Shown: positions 36,624 through 49,537 of the stretch, one piece after another | How the letters are laid out: the number at the start of each line of letters is the position of its first letter | How positions within the stretch are numbered: the first letter of the stretch is position 1 | From: an uncultured Saprospiraceae bacterium | Lineage (GTDB): Bacteria > Bacteroidota > Bacteroidia > Chitinophagales > Saprospiraceae | Length of the DNA stretch: 64,000 nucleotides | Assembly: GCA_937980645.1 (NCBI GenBank) | Contig: CALJPQ010000008.1 | Coordinates: 1 to 64,000, forward strand | Reading direction: 5' to 3' | Translations under genes and position numbers: made by a program | The notes under the pieces: generated by a model | Told to the model about the DNA's origin: nothing | The model's input: the letters and a program-made list of their open reading frames with translations, nothing else | The model's database searches: none

Positions 36624-38615
36624 ATGAAAAATCAACATCTGAAGAAGATAGCCCACACGCTTCGCGGCCTGGCCATTGACGCCGTGGAAGCGGCCAACTC
36701 CGGCCATCCGGGCATGCCATTGGGCATGGCTGACGTTGCTGCTGTGCTCTGGTCAGAATTTTTGCAACACAACCCGTCCAACCCCGCATGGGCCAACCGC
36801 GACCGCTTTGTGCTGTCGGCAGGTCACGGCAGTATGTTGCTCTACGGCCTCCTGCATCTGTACGGCTACGACCTGCCGTTGGAAGAACTCCGGCGCTTCC
36901 GCCAGTGGGGCAGCCGCACCGCCGGACATCCGGAATACGGCCACGCTCCCGGCATCGAAACTACCACCGGCCCACTGGGCCAGGGCATTGCCAACGCCGT
37001 CGGCATGGCCTGGGCTGAAAAGCACCTGGCCGCCCGCTTCAACAAAGGCCCTTACCGCGTGGTGGACCACTACACCTACGTCATTGCCAGCGACGGCGAC
37101 CTGCAGGAGGGCATCTCGCATGAGGCCTGTTCCTTCGCCGGCCACCATCGGCTGTCGAAGCTCATTGTCCTGTACGACGACAACAGCATCAGCATTGACG
37201 GCCACACCGACCTGTCATTCAGCGAAAACGTGCTCAAACGCTTCACCGCTTACGGCTGGAGCGCCTATCGCGTAAACGGGCACGACTACGACGCCATCCG
37301 CGCCGCCATCACATTGGCGCGCGCTTCGGACAAACCCACCATCATCGCCTGCCGCACGCTCATCGGCTACGGCAGCCCTAACAAAGCCGGCACCGAAGAG
37401 GTGCACGGCGCCCCTTTGGGCAAAGAAGAAGCCCTGCTGACGAAAAAGAAATTGGGCTTACCCGCCGATAAACCCTTCTACATCAGCGAAGAAGTCCTGC
37501 AACTAACCCGTAAGGCGGCGCAGGAAGGCCAGAAAGCCGAGCGCCACTGGCAGGAAGTTTGGGAAAAATACCGGGCCAAATACCCGGCCTTAGCCGCCGA
37601 GTACGAAGCCTGCTGGCGCTTAGACGTGCCTGCTGAAGCCCTCGCGCTGCCGCCCTTTCCGGCAGGCAAAATGGCCACCCGCATCGCCTCGGGCAAAGTG
37701 CTCGACGCCATCGCCACGCGCATCCCGGCGCTCGTGGGCGGCTCGGCCGACCTGACACCCTCCAACAAGACCTTTGCCAAAGGCCAGACGGTCAGCAGCC
37801 CCAAAAACCCGGCCGGCAACTACATCCACTACGGCGTGCGCGAGCATGCCATGGCCGCCCTGATGAACGGCATGGCCCTCCACGGCGGCATCCTGCCCTA
37901 CGGTGGCACCTTCTTCGTCTTCACCGACTACATGCGTCCCTCCATGCGGCTGGCTGCCCTCATGGGCCTGCGCGTCATTTACGTGCTCACCCACGACTCC
38001 ATCGGCCTGGGTGAAGACGGCCCAACCCACCAACCCATCGAGCACTTAGCCTCGCTGCGAGCCATGCCCAACCTCTCGCTCATCCGCCCCATGGATGCTA
38101 ACGAGACCGTAGTGGCCTGGAAAATGGCCCTGCGACGCACCGAAGGCCCCACAGCCCTCATCCTGACGCGCCAAAACCTGCCCGTCTATGACCGCGTCGC
38201 CCTCGGAATGGCCGACGCCACCGGCGCCGAACGCGGTGCCTACGTGCTGGTAGAAGACGCCCAATTCCAGGCTATACTCATCGCTTCCGGCTCAGAGGTA
38301 GAAATCGCCTTAGAAGCCCGCAAGCTGCTCAATGCCAAAGGCATCGGCGTGCGCGTCATCTCTATGCCCAGTATGGATATGTTTGAAAAACAGGGGGACA
38401 GCTATCGCCAACAACTCCTACCCGACCGCTGCCCTTGGCGCGTAGCCGTCGAAGCCGGTGCTTCCTTCGGCTGGCACAAGTACGTCGGCCCTAAAGGCAT
38501 CGTCGTGGGCTTAGACCACTTCGGCGCATCGGCACCCTACGAAGCGCTTTATCAACACTTCGGCCTTACGGCCGAACGAGTGGCGAAAGAGGCGGAAATA
38601 TTGCTAACTCAATAA
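36624..38615 (+). CDS. tkt: Transketolase
   Basis: 663 residues from the ATG at 36624 (MKNQHLKKIAHTLRGLAID); the frame is open 35 codons further upstream but without homology. The thiamine-diphosphate domain shows ANSGHPGMPLGMADV, GPLGQGIANAVGMAWAEK and IASDGDLQEGISHEA. The pyrimidine domain shows DSIGLGEDGPTHQPIEHLASLR. It transfers two-carbon ketol units between sugar phosphates in the non-oxidative pentose phosphate pathway and is cytoplasmic and Mg2+-dependent. Normal length. Confidence 0.97.
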   Translation: MKNQHLKKIAHTLRGLAIDAVEAANSGHPGMPLGMADVAAVLWSEFLQHNPSNPAWANRDRFVLSAGHGSMLLYGLLHLYGYDLPLEELRRFRQWGSRTAGHPEYGHAPGIETTTGPLGQGIANAVGMAWAEKHLAARFNKGPYRVVDHYTYVIASDGDLQEGISHEACSFAGHHRLSKLIVLYDDNSISIDGHTDLSFSENVLKRFTAYGWSAYRVNGHDYDAIRAAITLARASDKPTIIACRTLIGYGSPNKAGTEEVHGAPLGKEEALLTKKKLGLPADKPFYISEEVLQLTRKAAQEGQKAERHWQEVWEKYRAKYPALAAEYEACWRLDVPAEALALPPFPAGKMATRIASGKVLDAIATRIPALVGGSADLTPSNKTFAKGQTVSSPKNPAGNYIHYGVREHAMAALMNGMALHGGILPYGGTFFVFTDYMRPSMRLAALMGLRVIYVLTHDSIGLGEDGPTHQPIEHLASLRAMPNLSLIRPMDANETVVAWKMALRRTEGPTALILTRQNLPVYDRVALGMADATGAERGAYVLVEDAQFQAILIASGSEVEIALEARKLLNAKGIGVRVISMPSMDMFEKQGDSYRQQLLPDRCPWRVAVEAGASFGWHKYVGPKGIVVGLDHFGASAPYEALYQHFGLTAERVAKEAEILLTQ

Positions 38616-39183
38616 AAAACAACCTCATAAATACAATGCCGAAACCCAACTGCATCCAAACATCACACCAGCAAAATCCATCCTATGCGTAGGCAGAAAC
38701 CACATCCTTATAGCAACCAGGCAACTAAACGCTAAAATCACTCACAAAGAAATCCTCCTCCATACCCTTTAAAACGCAACGACAACACACAACCCGAAGG
38801 CTAGACCGAGCTCAAGCCCTGTTTTTGCCAATCGTTTGTAGATGGCGGTGCTCCTTCGAAGATAGGAGTAGCGAGCGGGCCTACTACCTTTTGCTTATCG
38901 TACAAACTCAAGGAAACCCTTGTAAAGTCAGCGAGCACGGTGGTAGCCCGTTTTCAAATACGCATTTGATTGGCTATCGTCATCTATGAAAGGGGTTTAT
39001 CTGGCTTTTCATTGGGGGGCACATTTACTGTCAGCATTTCAGATGGGCGATAGAGCGCGCACCCAGGTTTGCGGTAATGGGCGGTTGGGCTATGTGCATA
39101 AGGCATGTTCGCAGGCCATATCCTTGGTTTGTTTGTAGTTTTGACCTTCGGCGGCCAAGAAGTCCTTATCACCTCCTTTTCTC
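38616..39183. other. Gene-free stretch
   Basis: About 570 bases downstream of tkt. The first 160 are A+T-richer than the surroundings. Only a weak 62-codon minus-strand ORF is present and I do not support it. No repeat or RNA was recognised. Confidence 0.6.
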
Positions 39184-39774
39184 ATGCTATATCGTTGTCC
39201 GTTGTATCTCAATTTTAGTGGCATGCGTGGCGCTAGGGTCATAGGTCTGGTAGGGATACTGCTTATTCCGTTCGTTATTACGCAAGGGTGGTACGGCTGG
39301 GAGCGCCACCGATTGCACCAGCATGTTCGGGCGCGGTTGTTCGCTGGTTTGCCTGACTCAGCTCTGGTGTGTTTGCGCTTTTCGGTATACGATTCGCGTA
39401 CCTTTTTGCGCTGGGAGCGCGACGACGAGTTCGTGCTAGACGGCCAGTGGTACGACGTAGCACGCCGGGTGCAGCAAGGCGATACGTTGCTTCTTTGGTG
39501 CCTACCCGATCATGCTGAAACGGCCTTAGAAAAGGCTCAGCGGCAACAGGTTACGGAGGCGCTGGCTCACCATACTCCGCTGCGCGACACGCTTCAGCGC
39601 CTGTTTCGTTTCTTTTTGGGCTTTTTTTGGGAAAAAACGGAGATGCTGCCAATAGCAGGCAATTTTTGGAACCAACAAAAGCCGGAAGTGCCAAAAGAGC
39701 AGAACCATGCTCAGGCATATCACACTCCGCCTTCGCCACCGCCCGAAGGCAAGGCAGCCTATGGGCAGTGCTAA
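39184..39774 (+). CDS. Small membrane-anchored hypothetical protein ahead of a TonB receptor
   Basis: 196 residues; an internal ATG at 39223 (MRGARVIGLVGILLIPFVITQGW) is an alternative start placing the membrane segment nearer the N-terminus. After the helix, RWERDDEFVLDGQWYDVARRVQQGDTLLLWCLPDHAET gives a conserved-looking beta segment (F-x-x-x-G-x-x-Y-D-V). A second amphipathic helix follows, then a proline-rich tail. Position 45 bases before the receptor gene suggests an accessory role in the same uptake system. Function unknown. Confidence 0.65.
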   Translation: MLYRCPLYLNFSGMRGARVIGLVGILLIPFVITQGWYGWERHRLHQHVRARLFAGLPDSALVCLRFSVYDSRTFLRWERDDEFVLDGQWYDVARRVQQGDTLLLWCLPDHAETALEKAQRQQVTEALAHHTPLRDTLQRLFRFFLGFFWEKTEMLPIAGNFWNQQKPEVPKEQNHAQAYHTPPSPPPEGKAAYGQC

Positions 39775-39819
39775 GGGCAAACTGCCCCTGCCTTTTTCCA
39801 TCATTTTCTAACCCAAAAA

Positions 39820-42246
39820 ATGCTCTCGAACATGAGAAACATTCTCATGCTCGGGCTGTTGCTGTTGGAGCATAGCCTGAGCCTTACTCAAAATATAACA
39901 GTCTTAGACATCGAAAGCGGCCGCCCGATAGAAAGCGCTCGCATAGAAGTTGTTGGGACGGGCAACTACGTGCTGACCGACGCTAATGGCCGCGCCGACG
40001 CCACTGCACTGAGCCGCAACGATAGTATATGCATCAGCCGGCTGGGCTACCAGACATCAGCCTACCAATGGGTGGATTTGCAAAATGCCGGCTACATCGC
40101 CTATCTGATGCCTGTGGCTTTCTCGCCCGATTGCGAACCTATCATTTCGGCCTTGCGCTGGCAGCAGCGGCGACGCGAGACTCCTGCTCGCATTACCCGC
40201 ATTGCGGAGCGCGATGTGGCGCTGCAAAACCCGCAGACGGCTGCCGACCTGTTGGGCACTTCCGGGGAAGTGTTCATCCAGAAGAGCCAGCAAGGCGGCG
40301 GCAGCCCTATGCTTCGCGGCTTCGCCACCAACCGTGTGCTGCTGGTGGTGGACGGCGTGCGCATGAACACGGCCATCTTCCGAAGCGGCAACCTGCAAAA
40401 CGTCATTTCGCTCGACCCCTTCGCTATTGAGCAAACGGAGGTGCTCTTCGGTCCCGGCTCGGTGGCTTACGGCAGCGACGCCATCGGCGGTGTCATGTAC
40501 TTTCAGACACGCGCGCCGCAGCTGTCGGACGGCGAAGGCGTGCGCATACATGGCCAGGCCGTCGGGCGCATGGCCTCAGCCAATGGCGAGCGAACCAGCC
40601 ACTTCCACGTCGGCGTCGGCGGGAAAAAGTGGGCCATGCTCAGCAGCGCCTCCTTCCACCATTTCGGCGACCTGCGCATGGGTACGCGTGGCCCTGTTCA
40701 AAACTACGTACGGCCCTTCTATGTGCAGCGCATAGACGGGCGCGACGTGGTGGTCATGAACGAAGATTCGCTCGTGCAACGCCCTTCAGGCTACGAGCAG
40801 ATCAACTTCATGCAAAAAATGCGCTTCCGACCCAATGAGCGCTGGGACGTACAGTACAGCCTGCACTACTCCACCACGACCAGCTACTCGCGCTACGACC
40901 GCCTGCTGCGTGTGCGGCCTAATGGTCTGCCCAACAGTGCGGAATGGAACTATGGCCCTCAAGTGTGGAATATGCACCAATTGAGCATTACCCACAAGCG
41001 CCCTACGGCGCTCTTTGACGAAGCGGTACTGCGCGTTGCCTACCAGTTCTTCGAGGAAAGCCGCATTGACCGCAACTTCAACGCTGCAGTACGCCGTAGC
41101 CGGGTAGAAAAGGTGGACGCTTATTCGGCCAATTTAGACCTGAGCAAACGCTGGGGCGAACGCCATGCGCTATACTACGGCGCTGAGGCGGTGTTCAACA
41201 GGGTGCGCTCGACGGGCACAGACCAGAACGTGAACACGAACGTAACGATGCCTGGCCCTTCGCGCTATCCCCAAGCGGAGTGGACGTCGTGGGCGGCCTT
41301 TGCACACTACGAGCTCCGCCCCTCGGCGCGCTGGCTGTTGCAAGGCGGGGCACGCTACAACCTTTACGGTATTGACGCGCGCTTTGATACGACGTTTTAC
41401 CCTTTCCCATTTACGACGGCTACGCTCCGCCAGGGCGCGCTGACGAGTTCGGCAGGCATCGTCTGGATGCCTACCGAGCGCTGGACGCTGTCGGTGCGCG
41501 CCGCCACAGGCTTCCGCTCGCCCAATGTGGATGATATGGGCAAAGTGTTCGACTCGCAGCCGGGCGCCGTGATGGTGCCCAACCCTGACTTGCGTGCCGA
41601 GTACGCCTACAACGGTGAAGTGGCCATTGCCCGACAATTCGGCCAGCGCGTGCGCATGCAGGTCAACGGTTACTATACGTTGCTGCAAGATGCATTGGTG
41701 CGCCGGCCATTCACCCTCAACGGTGAGGACAGCATCATCTATGCCGGGCAAATGAGCCGCGTGTTCGCCATTCAGAACGCCGCCAGAGCCACCGTTTATG
41801 GCCTGCAAGCCGACCTGGAGGTGCGGCTGCCGGCGGGCTTCGGCTTCGCCACCAAATTGAACTATCAAAAGGGCGAAGAAGAACTCGACGACGGCAGCAC
41901 CGCCCCCCTGCGCCATGCGGCTCCGTGGTTCGGCGTTAGCCGCCTGACGTACAACACCGGTGCACTAGGGCTGGATTTTTATCTGCTCTACAACGGCGAA
42001 GTGCCGAACAGCGCCATGCCAACTGAGGAATTAGACAAAGCATACCAGTACGCTGTGGATGCCGACGGCAAGCCTTACGCCCCTGGCTGGTACACCCTCA
42101 ACTTCAAGGCGATGTATCGGCTCAACAACCTGTGGACCCTCAGCGCAGGGGTGGAAAACCTCACCGACCAGCGCTATCGGCCCTACAGTTCAGGCCTTGT
42201 GGCGCCCGGGCGCAATGTGATTTTGGCCCTAAGGGCACACTTTTAG
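39820..42246 (+). CDS. TonB-dependent outer-membrane receptor
   Basis: 808 residues; ATGs at 39820 and 39832 are both possible starts. A signal peptide (MRNILMLGLLLLEHSLSLTQ) is followed by a carboxypeptidase-regulatory-like domain (VLDIESGRPIESARIEVVG). The plug (~115-225) contains GGGSPMLRGFATNRVLLVVDGVRMN and GPGSVAYGSDAIGGVMYFQTR, and the 22-strand barrel ends in a terminal Phe (VILALRAHF). The plug resembles heme/hemoglobin or vitamin B12 receptors, but the ligand cannot be told. It needs TonB-ExbBD, which is not in the window. It is followed immediately by a strong terminator. Confidence 0.93.
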   Translation: MLSNMRNILMLGLLLLEHSLSLTQNITVLDIESGRPIESARIEVVGTGNYVLTDANGRADATALSRNDSICISRLGYQTSAYQWVDLQNAGYIAYLMPVAFSPDCEPIISALRWQQRRRETPARITRIAERDVALQNPQTAADLLGTSGEVFIQKSQQGGGSPMLRGFATNRVLLVVDGVRMNTAIFRSGNLQNVISLDPFAIEQTEVLFGPGSVAYGSDAIGGVMYFQTRAPQLSDGEGVRIHGQAVGRMASANGERTSHFHVGVGGKKWAMLSSASFHHFGDLRMGTRGPVQNYVRPFYVQRIDGRDVVVMNEDSLVQRPSGYEQINFMQKMRFRPNERWDVQYSLHYSTTTSYSRYDRLLRVRPNGLPNSAEWNYGPQVWNMHQLSITHKRPTALFDEAVLRVAYQFFEESRIDRNFNAAVRRSRVEKVDAYSANLDLSKRWGERHALYYGAEAVFNRVRSTGTDQNVNTNVTMPGPSRYPQAEWTSWAAFAHYELRPSARWLLQGGARYNLYGIDARFDTTFYPFPFTTATLRQGALTSSAGIVWMPTERWTLSVRAATGFRSPNVDDMGKVFDSQPGAVMVPNPDLRAEYAYNGEVAIARQFGQRVRMQVNGYYTLLQDALVRRPFTLNGEDSIIYAGQMSRVFAIQNAARATVYGLQADLEVRLPAGFGFATKLNYQKGEEELDDGSTAPLRHAAPWFGVSRLTYNTGALGLDFYLLYNGEVPNSAMPTEELDKAYQYAVDADGKPYAPGWYTLNFKAMYRLNNLWTLSAGVENLTDQRYRPYSSGLVAPGRNVILALRAHF

Positions 42247-42258
42247 GCTATGCAAAGC

Positions 42259-42296
42259 AACGGTCTGGGCGGTGGACATCGCCCAGACCGTTTTTT
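42259..42296 (+). terminator. Rho-independent terminator after the TonB receptor
   Basis: A 13-base perfect stem, AACGGTCTGGGCG (42259-42271) with CGCCCAGACCGTT (42280-42292), encloses an 8-base loop and continues into a T-run. It lies 13 bases after the receptor stop codon and before the convergent leuS. Confidence 0.95.
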
Positions 42297-42313
42297 CCAG
42301 CGGAGGCTCCGTC

Positions 42314-45442
<3,129 letters not shown>

Positions 45443-45572
45443 TCCTGAGAGTTAGTGTGCAGGTGTTGGTTGGTTTTAAAAAGCGTCTGGTTATACTGTT
45501 CGGTTCGGGTAGCGAGCAGCTTCCCGGATAGTAAGGGCAAGAAGGACGAGGAAAGCGTCGGGAAGCGTTGGC

Positions 45573-46691
45573 TCAAGCGTTTAGCATGACCGGCATGACG
45601 AGCATGAGGATTTCACGATCTGCATTGGCCTCCTCCACTGGTGTCAGAATGCCGGCCCGCGAGGGCGTGGACAGTTCGATTTTGACCTCTTCGGAGTCCA
45701 GGACGCCGAGCATTTCGATGAGGAACCTGGCGTTGAAGGCGATGCGCGTGGGCATTCCTTCATAGGTGCAAGGCATTTGCTCGGTAGCCTCGTTGGAGAA
45801 ATCCAAGTCCTGAGCCGAAATGGTCAGGTTGCCGTGCGAGAGGTCGAGGACGACCTGGTTGGTCGTTTTATTGGCGAAGATGGCGATACGCTTGAGCGAG
45901 TTTTGGAAGTCGGCGCGCTGGACGATGAGGCGGTTGGGGTTGTCCACCGGGATGACGGCGTTGTAGTCGGGGTAGCGAGCATCAATAAGCCGGCAAACTA
46001 AGTGAACATCGCCGAAGGTAAAGAAGGCATTGGCCCGATTAAAAGCGATTTCGACAGTGGCGTCGGTGGGCAGTGCGCTTTTCAGGAGGTTGAGCGCCTT
46101 TTTGGGCACGATAAAAGAGGTAGCCACTTCGCCCACTAAATGGGGTGTGGTGAATTTGACCAGCTTGTGCGCGTCGGTAGCCACGCAGGTGAGTTTGTTA
46201 AAATCTACCTGAAAATAGACGCCCGTCATAGCTGGGCGCAATTCGTCGTTGGATGTGGCAAAAGCCGTTTTGGAAATGGCCTCCAAAAGGTACTTGCTAC
46301 CTATTTTAATGGCATCCACGTTTTCGGGCTGCGGCACTTCGGGAAAGTGCGCGGCCTTTTCTCCGGCGACCTTGTACTTGCCGTAGGAAGAAGTTATTTC
46401 GATGGCCAAATTTTCGTCGTTGACCGAAAACGTGATGGGCTGCTGCGGCAGCGCCTTGAGGGTTTCCAGCAAGATTTTGGCCGGCACGGCAATGGAGAAG
46501 TCCTCATCGGCCTGTACTTCTAAAGTAGTCGAAATGGTGGTCTCCAGGTCGGTAGCGCAGATGGAGAGCTGTTTGCCATTTACCTGGAAGAGGAAGTTTT
46601 CCAGGATAGGCAGTACCGGGTTGGAGCCTAAGGCGCCTGCGGCAACCTGAACGTGCCGAAGGAGGTCGGAAGAGGAAACGCTAAACTTCAT
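45573..46691 (-). CDS. dnaN: DNA polymerase III sliding clamp, beta subunit
   Basis: 372 residues, normal length, starting MKFSVSSSDLLRHVQVAAG and ending LMLVMPVML. Three repeated clamp domains of ~120 residues are recognisable (LPILENFLFQVNGKQLSICATDLE; RPAMTGVYFQVDFNKLTCVATDAHKL; MPTRIAFNARFLIEML). It forms the homodimeric ring that tethers replicative polymerase to DNA. It lies 130 bases upstream of leuS on the same strand and may be co-transcribed. A minus-strand TACTTTTG box is at 46830-46837. Confidence 0.97.
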   Translation of the reverse strand: MKFSVSSSDLLRHVQVAAGALGSNPVLPILENFLFQVNGKQLSICATDLETTISTTLEVQADEDFSIAVPAKILLETLKALPQQPITFSVNDENLAIEITSSYGKYKVAGEKAAHFPEVPQPENVDAIKIGSKYLLEAISKTAFATSNDELRPAMTGVYFQVDFNKLTCVATDAHKLVKFTTPHLVGEVATSFIVPKKALNLLKSALPTDATVEIAFNRANAFFTFGDVHLVCRLIDARYPDYNAVIPVDNPNRLIVQRADFQNSLKRIAIFANKTTNQVVLDLSHGNLTISAQDLDFSNEATEQMPCTYEGMPTRIAFNARFLIEMLGVLDSEEVKIELSTPSRAGILTPVEEANADREILMLVMPVMLNA

Positions 46692-46829
46692 AACGACAAC
46701 GAGGATAGGTTGAATGGCCGGGCACCGGAAAGGTTACTCCCTAAGGCCGTTTCTTTTGGCAATGGCCCTTTCCAAAGCATGCGCGGATACCCGGGCTGAG
46801 TAGAGCCGATTTCAAAAAGAAATTCGGGG

Positions 46830-46837
46830 CAAAAGTA
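46830..46837 (-). promoter_or_regulatory. Candidate -7 box of dnaN (TACTTTTG)
   Basis: The minus strand reads TACTTTTG, matching TAnnTTTG, about 140 bases before the dnaN ATG. A TTTG occurs 24 bases further upstream, a longer spacing than the usual 19-21. Confidence 0.45.
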
Positions 46838-46897
46838 ACGCGAGGCCTCGTCGTTTGCGCGCAAAAAAACGGACATGCGCGTAAAAAGAGACCGCTT

Positions 46898-46905
46898 TAC
46901 CTTTG
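46898..46905 (+). promoter_or_regulatory. Candidate -7 box (TACCTTTG)
   Basis: TACCTTTG matches TAnnTTTG, 37 bases before the ATG at 46943 of the M16-family gene, in the divergent region shared with dnaN. Confidence 0.5.
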
Positions 46906-46942
46906 GCCGCCCTCCTTTGGCTTCTACAGAAGCCCGCGGCGT

Positions 46943-48292
46943 ATGACCTTTAAACCTCATGCCCTTGTTTTCCGTGCGTGTATGAAGCCACCGAATCGTC
47001 GTTCGCTGAAGCGAAATGCCCCGCTTGTTCGGCCCGTTGGCCCGCTGAAGCTCCCCCGTCCTGCCCTGCTTCGCTTAGACAACGGCATGCCGCTGTACGT
47101 GCTGCATTTTCCGGAACAGGAGATTTTGAAAGTGGAGGCAGTGTACCGCGCCGGGCGGCCTCAGGAGGCCAAGCCCTTAGTCGCCCGCGCCACTTCGCGC
47201 TTAGTGCGTGAAGGCACCCGCCGACGCAGCGCCGCCGAACTGGCCGAACACTTCGACTTTTACGGCGCCGGGCTGAACATTCCGATTAGCCTCGACTTCA
47301 GCAACTATGCCCTCTTTGGGCTGCACCGGTACCGACACGAGCTGCTGCCCGCGTTTGCGGAGATGCTGCACGAACCCGCCTTTCCGCCGGAAGAACTGGA
47401 AACCTTCAAACGCAACAGCATTCAAGAACTACTCATCGAATTAGATAAGCCGGAGGTCATGACCTATCGCAGCCTGACGGAATGCATCTTCGGCGCCGAA
47501 CATCCTTACGGCTACAATTCTTCCGTAGAACGCTATGCCGCTCTGCAGCGCGACGACTTAGTGCAACACTTCGAGCGCTGGTTTACGCCCACCAACGGCA
47601 TGCTCATTGTCTGCGGCCGCGTGGACGACGACGTGGTGCGCCTGCTCAATCAGGCCTTTGGGCAAGCACCGCCCAAACCCGCCCCGCCACAGCCTCATTG
47701 GAGCGCAGCCGACCATCCGCCTCAACGGGTACACCTGCCACAACCCAACGCCCACCAGACGGCTATCAAAATCGGGCGGCGCATGTTCAACCGGCATCAC
47801 CCCGACTTCAACGCCTTCATGGTGCTCAACATCGTGCTGGGCGGCTACTTCGGCTCGCGCCTGATGACCAACCTGCGCGAAAAACGCGGCCTCACTTACG
47901 GCGTCTATTCCAGCCTTGACGCGCTGGCCAACGACGGCTATTTCTACATCGCCGCCGAAGTACACGACCAGAAAGCCCCCCTGGCACTGCGGGAAATCTT
48001 CGCCGAAATGCGACGCCTGCAGGAAGAACCTATTCCAGAGGCCGAGTTAGATATGGTGCGCAATTACCTGTCGGGTATGCTGCTCAACGGCATAGACGGG
48101 CCACTCAACACCTCCGACGTCGTGCGTACGTTCGTGGCCGAAGACCTGCCATTTGAGGCCTTCGAAGCACAGGTATGCCTTTTGCAAACGATTGATGCTC
48201 AGGCCCTGCAACACCTCGCACAGCGCTACCTCAACCCGGAGGACTACTGGGTGGTTACCGCTGGTAAGCGACCGGTTTTGTTGAGGAAATGA
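46943..48292 (+). CDS. M16-family (insulinase-like) protein lacking the zinc motif
   Basis: 449 residues; an internal ATG at 46982 (MKPPNRRSLKRNAP) is an alternative start. There is no signal peptide. Two M16 halves are visible: N-terminal LDNGMPLYVLHFPEQEILKVEAVYRAG, then a C-terminal inactive-domain pattern MVLNIVLGGYFGSRLMTNLREKRGLTYGVYS. Where active members have H-x-x-E-H, this protein reads R-A-T-S-R-L-V-R-E-G, so it cannot bind the catalytic zinc in the usual way. Such proteins often partner an active M16 subunit, as in mitochondrial processing peptidase alpha/beta pairs, but no partner gene is adjacent. Its role is unknown, perhaps peptide binding. Confidence 0.88.
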   Translation: MTFKPHALVFRACMKPPNRRSLKRNAPLVRPVGPLKLPRPALLRLDNGMPLYVLHFPEQEILKVEAVYRAGRPQEAKPLVARATSRLVREGTRRRSAAELAEHFDFYGAGLNIPISLDFSNYALFGLHRYRHELLPAFAEMLHEPAFPPEELETFKRNSIQELLIELDKPEVMTYRSLTECIFGAEHPYGYNSSVERYAALQRDDLVQHFERWFTPTNGMLIVCGRVDDDVVRLLNQAFGQAPPKPAPPQPHWSAADHPPQRVHLPQPNAHQTAIKIGRRMFNRHHPDFNAFMVLNIVLGGYFGSRLMTNLREKRGLTYGVYSSLDALANDGYFYIAAEVHDQKAPLALREIFAEMRRLQEEPIPEAELDMVRNYLSGMLLNGIDGPLNTSDVVRTFVAEDLPFEAFEAQVCLLQTIDAQALQHLAQRYLNPEDYWVVTAGKRPVLLRK

Positions 48293-48410
48293 CGAAAAAA
48301 ATGCCAGGTGTAGTGTGGAGAGCGCGCCATGCAATCCGAAAAACGTGTGTAGTTTTGCGCGCCTTTTTACCGATAAGACGCCTTTTTAAGCCTTTAAATC
48401 GCGAATTACG

Positions 48411-49442
48411 TTGAGCCTTTTCAGATTTTTCAAGCAGGAGCTGGCCGTTGACTTAGGCACGGCCAACACGTTAATCATGATGGATGGCCAGGTGGTGGTG
48501 GATGAGCCTTCCATCGTAGCCATTGACCGGCGCACGGGCCAGACGATAGCCGTAGGGCATCGGGCCATGCAGATGCACGAAAAGACCCACGAGCACATCA
48601 AGACCGTGCGCCCGCTCAAGGATGGCGTCATTGCCGACTTCCAGGCCGCTGAAGCCATGATCGAGGGCATGATCCGTATGGTCGGGCGTCGCAATTCGTT
48701 CTTCAACCACCTCAAGATGGTCATCTGCATCCCCAGTGGCATCACAGAGGTGGAAAAGCGCGCTGTGTTTGACTCGGCTGACCACGTGGACAGCAAAGAG
48801 ACCTATCTCATCTACGAACCTATGGCTGCTGCCTTGGGCATCGGGTTGAACGTGGAAGAGCCCGTGGGCAACATGGTCATTGATATCGGTGGCGGCACTA
48901 CGGAAATCGCCGTCATTGCTCTATCGGGCATCGTGTGCGACCAGTCTATCCGCATCGCTGGCGACGAGATGACCAACGATATCATTGACTACATGAAGCG
49001 CGAGCATAACATCCTCATCGGCGAGCGCACGGCCGAACAAATCAAAATCCACGCCGGCGCTGCATTAGAGGAATTAGACGCTCCGCCCGAAGATTACGCC
49101 ATCAGCGGACGCGACCTGATGACGGGTATTCCCAAGCAAATCCGAGTAAGTTACAAGGAAGTGGCTCGTGCGCTCAACGACAGCATTGCTAAAATTGAAG
49201 AAGCCGTGCTGCGCGCTTTAGAGACAACACCGCCTGAGCTGGCCTCCGATATCTACAAAACCGGCCTTTACCTGACCGGTGGCGGCGCTCTTCTGCGCGG
49301 CCTCGACCAGCGGCTGCACCAAAAAACGAAGCTGAAGGTGCACGTAGCCGAAGACCCCTTGCGCGCCGTAGTACGCGGAACGGGCCTGGCTCTGGAACGC
49401 TCGGAACACTACTCCTTCCTCATTGACCGCAAAAGCGTCTGA
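48411..49442 (+). CDS. mreB: Rod shape-determining protein MreB
   Basis: 343 residues starting at a TTG at 48411 (MSLFRFFKQELAVDLGTANTLI). Actin-fold ATPase motifs are present: phosphate 1 DLGTANT, the connect segment ADFQAAEAMIEGMIR, phosphate 2 VIDIGGGTTEIAVI, and adenosine LTGGGALLRGLDQRL. The short amphipathic N-terminal SLFRFFKQ likely binds the membrane. MreB filaments steer cell-wall synthesis in rod-shaped cells. It is the first gene of a cell-shape cluster, 95 bases before mreC. Confidence 0.97.
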   Translation: MSLFRFFKQELAVDLGTANTLIMMDGQVVVDEPSIVAIDRRTGQTIAVGHRAMQMHEKTHEHIKTVRPLKDGVIADFQAAEAMIEGMIRMVGRRNSFFNHLKMVICIPSGITEVEKRAVFDSADHVDSKETYLIYEPMAAALGIGLNVEEPVGNMVIDIGGGTTEIAVIALSGIVCDQSIRIAGDEMTNDIIDYMKREHNILIGERTAEQIKIHAGAALEELDAPPEDYAISGRDLMTGIPKQIRVSYKEVARALNDSIAKIEEAVLRALETTPPELASDIYKTGLYLTGGGALLRGLDQRLHQKTKLKVHVAEDPLRAVVRGTGLALERSEHYSFLIDRKSV

Positions 49443-49537
49443 ACGGGCAGCGAACGACAGGGCGGCAAGGCTCCTCTGGTTGGAAAAAGGTCAACAGTCC
49501 CTTTTGGGCTGCTGCCGTAAGTATCTCTTAAACGCGT

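Noticed and set aside
38984..39172. 62-codon minus-strand ORF in a gene-free stretch
   Set aside because: No signal peptide, domain or promoter; composition like random sequence.
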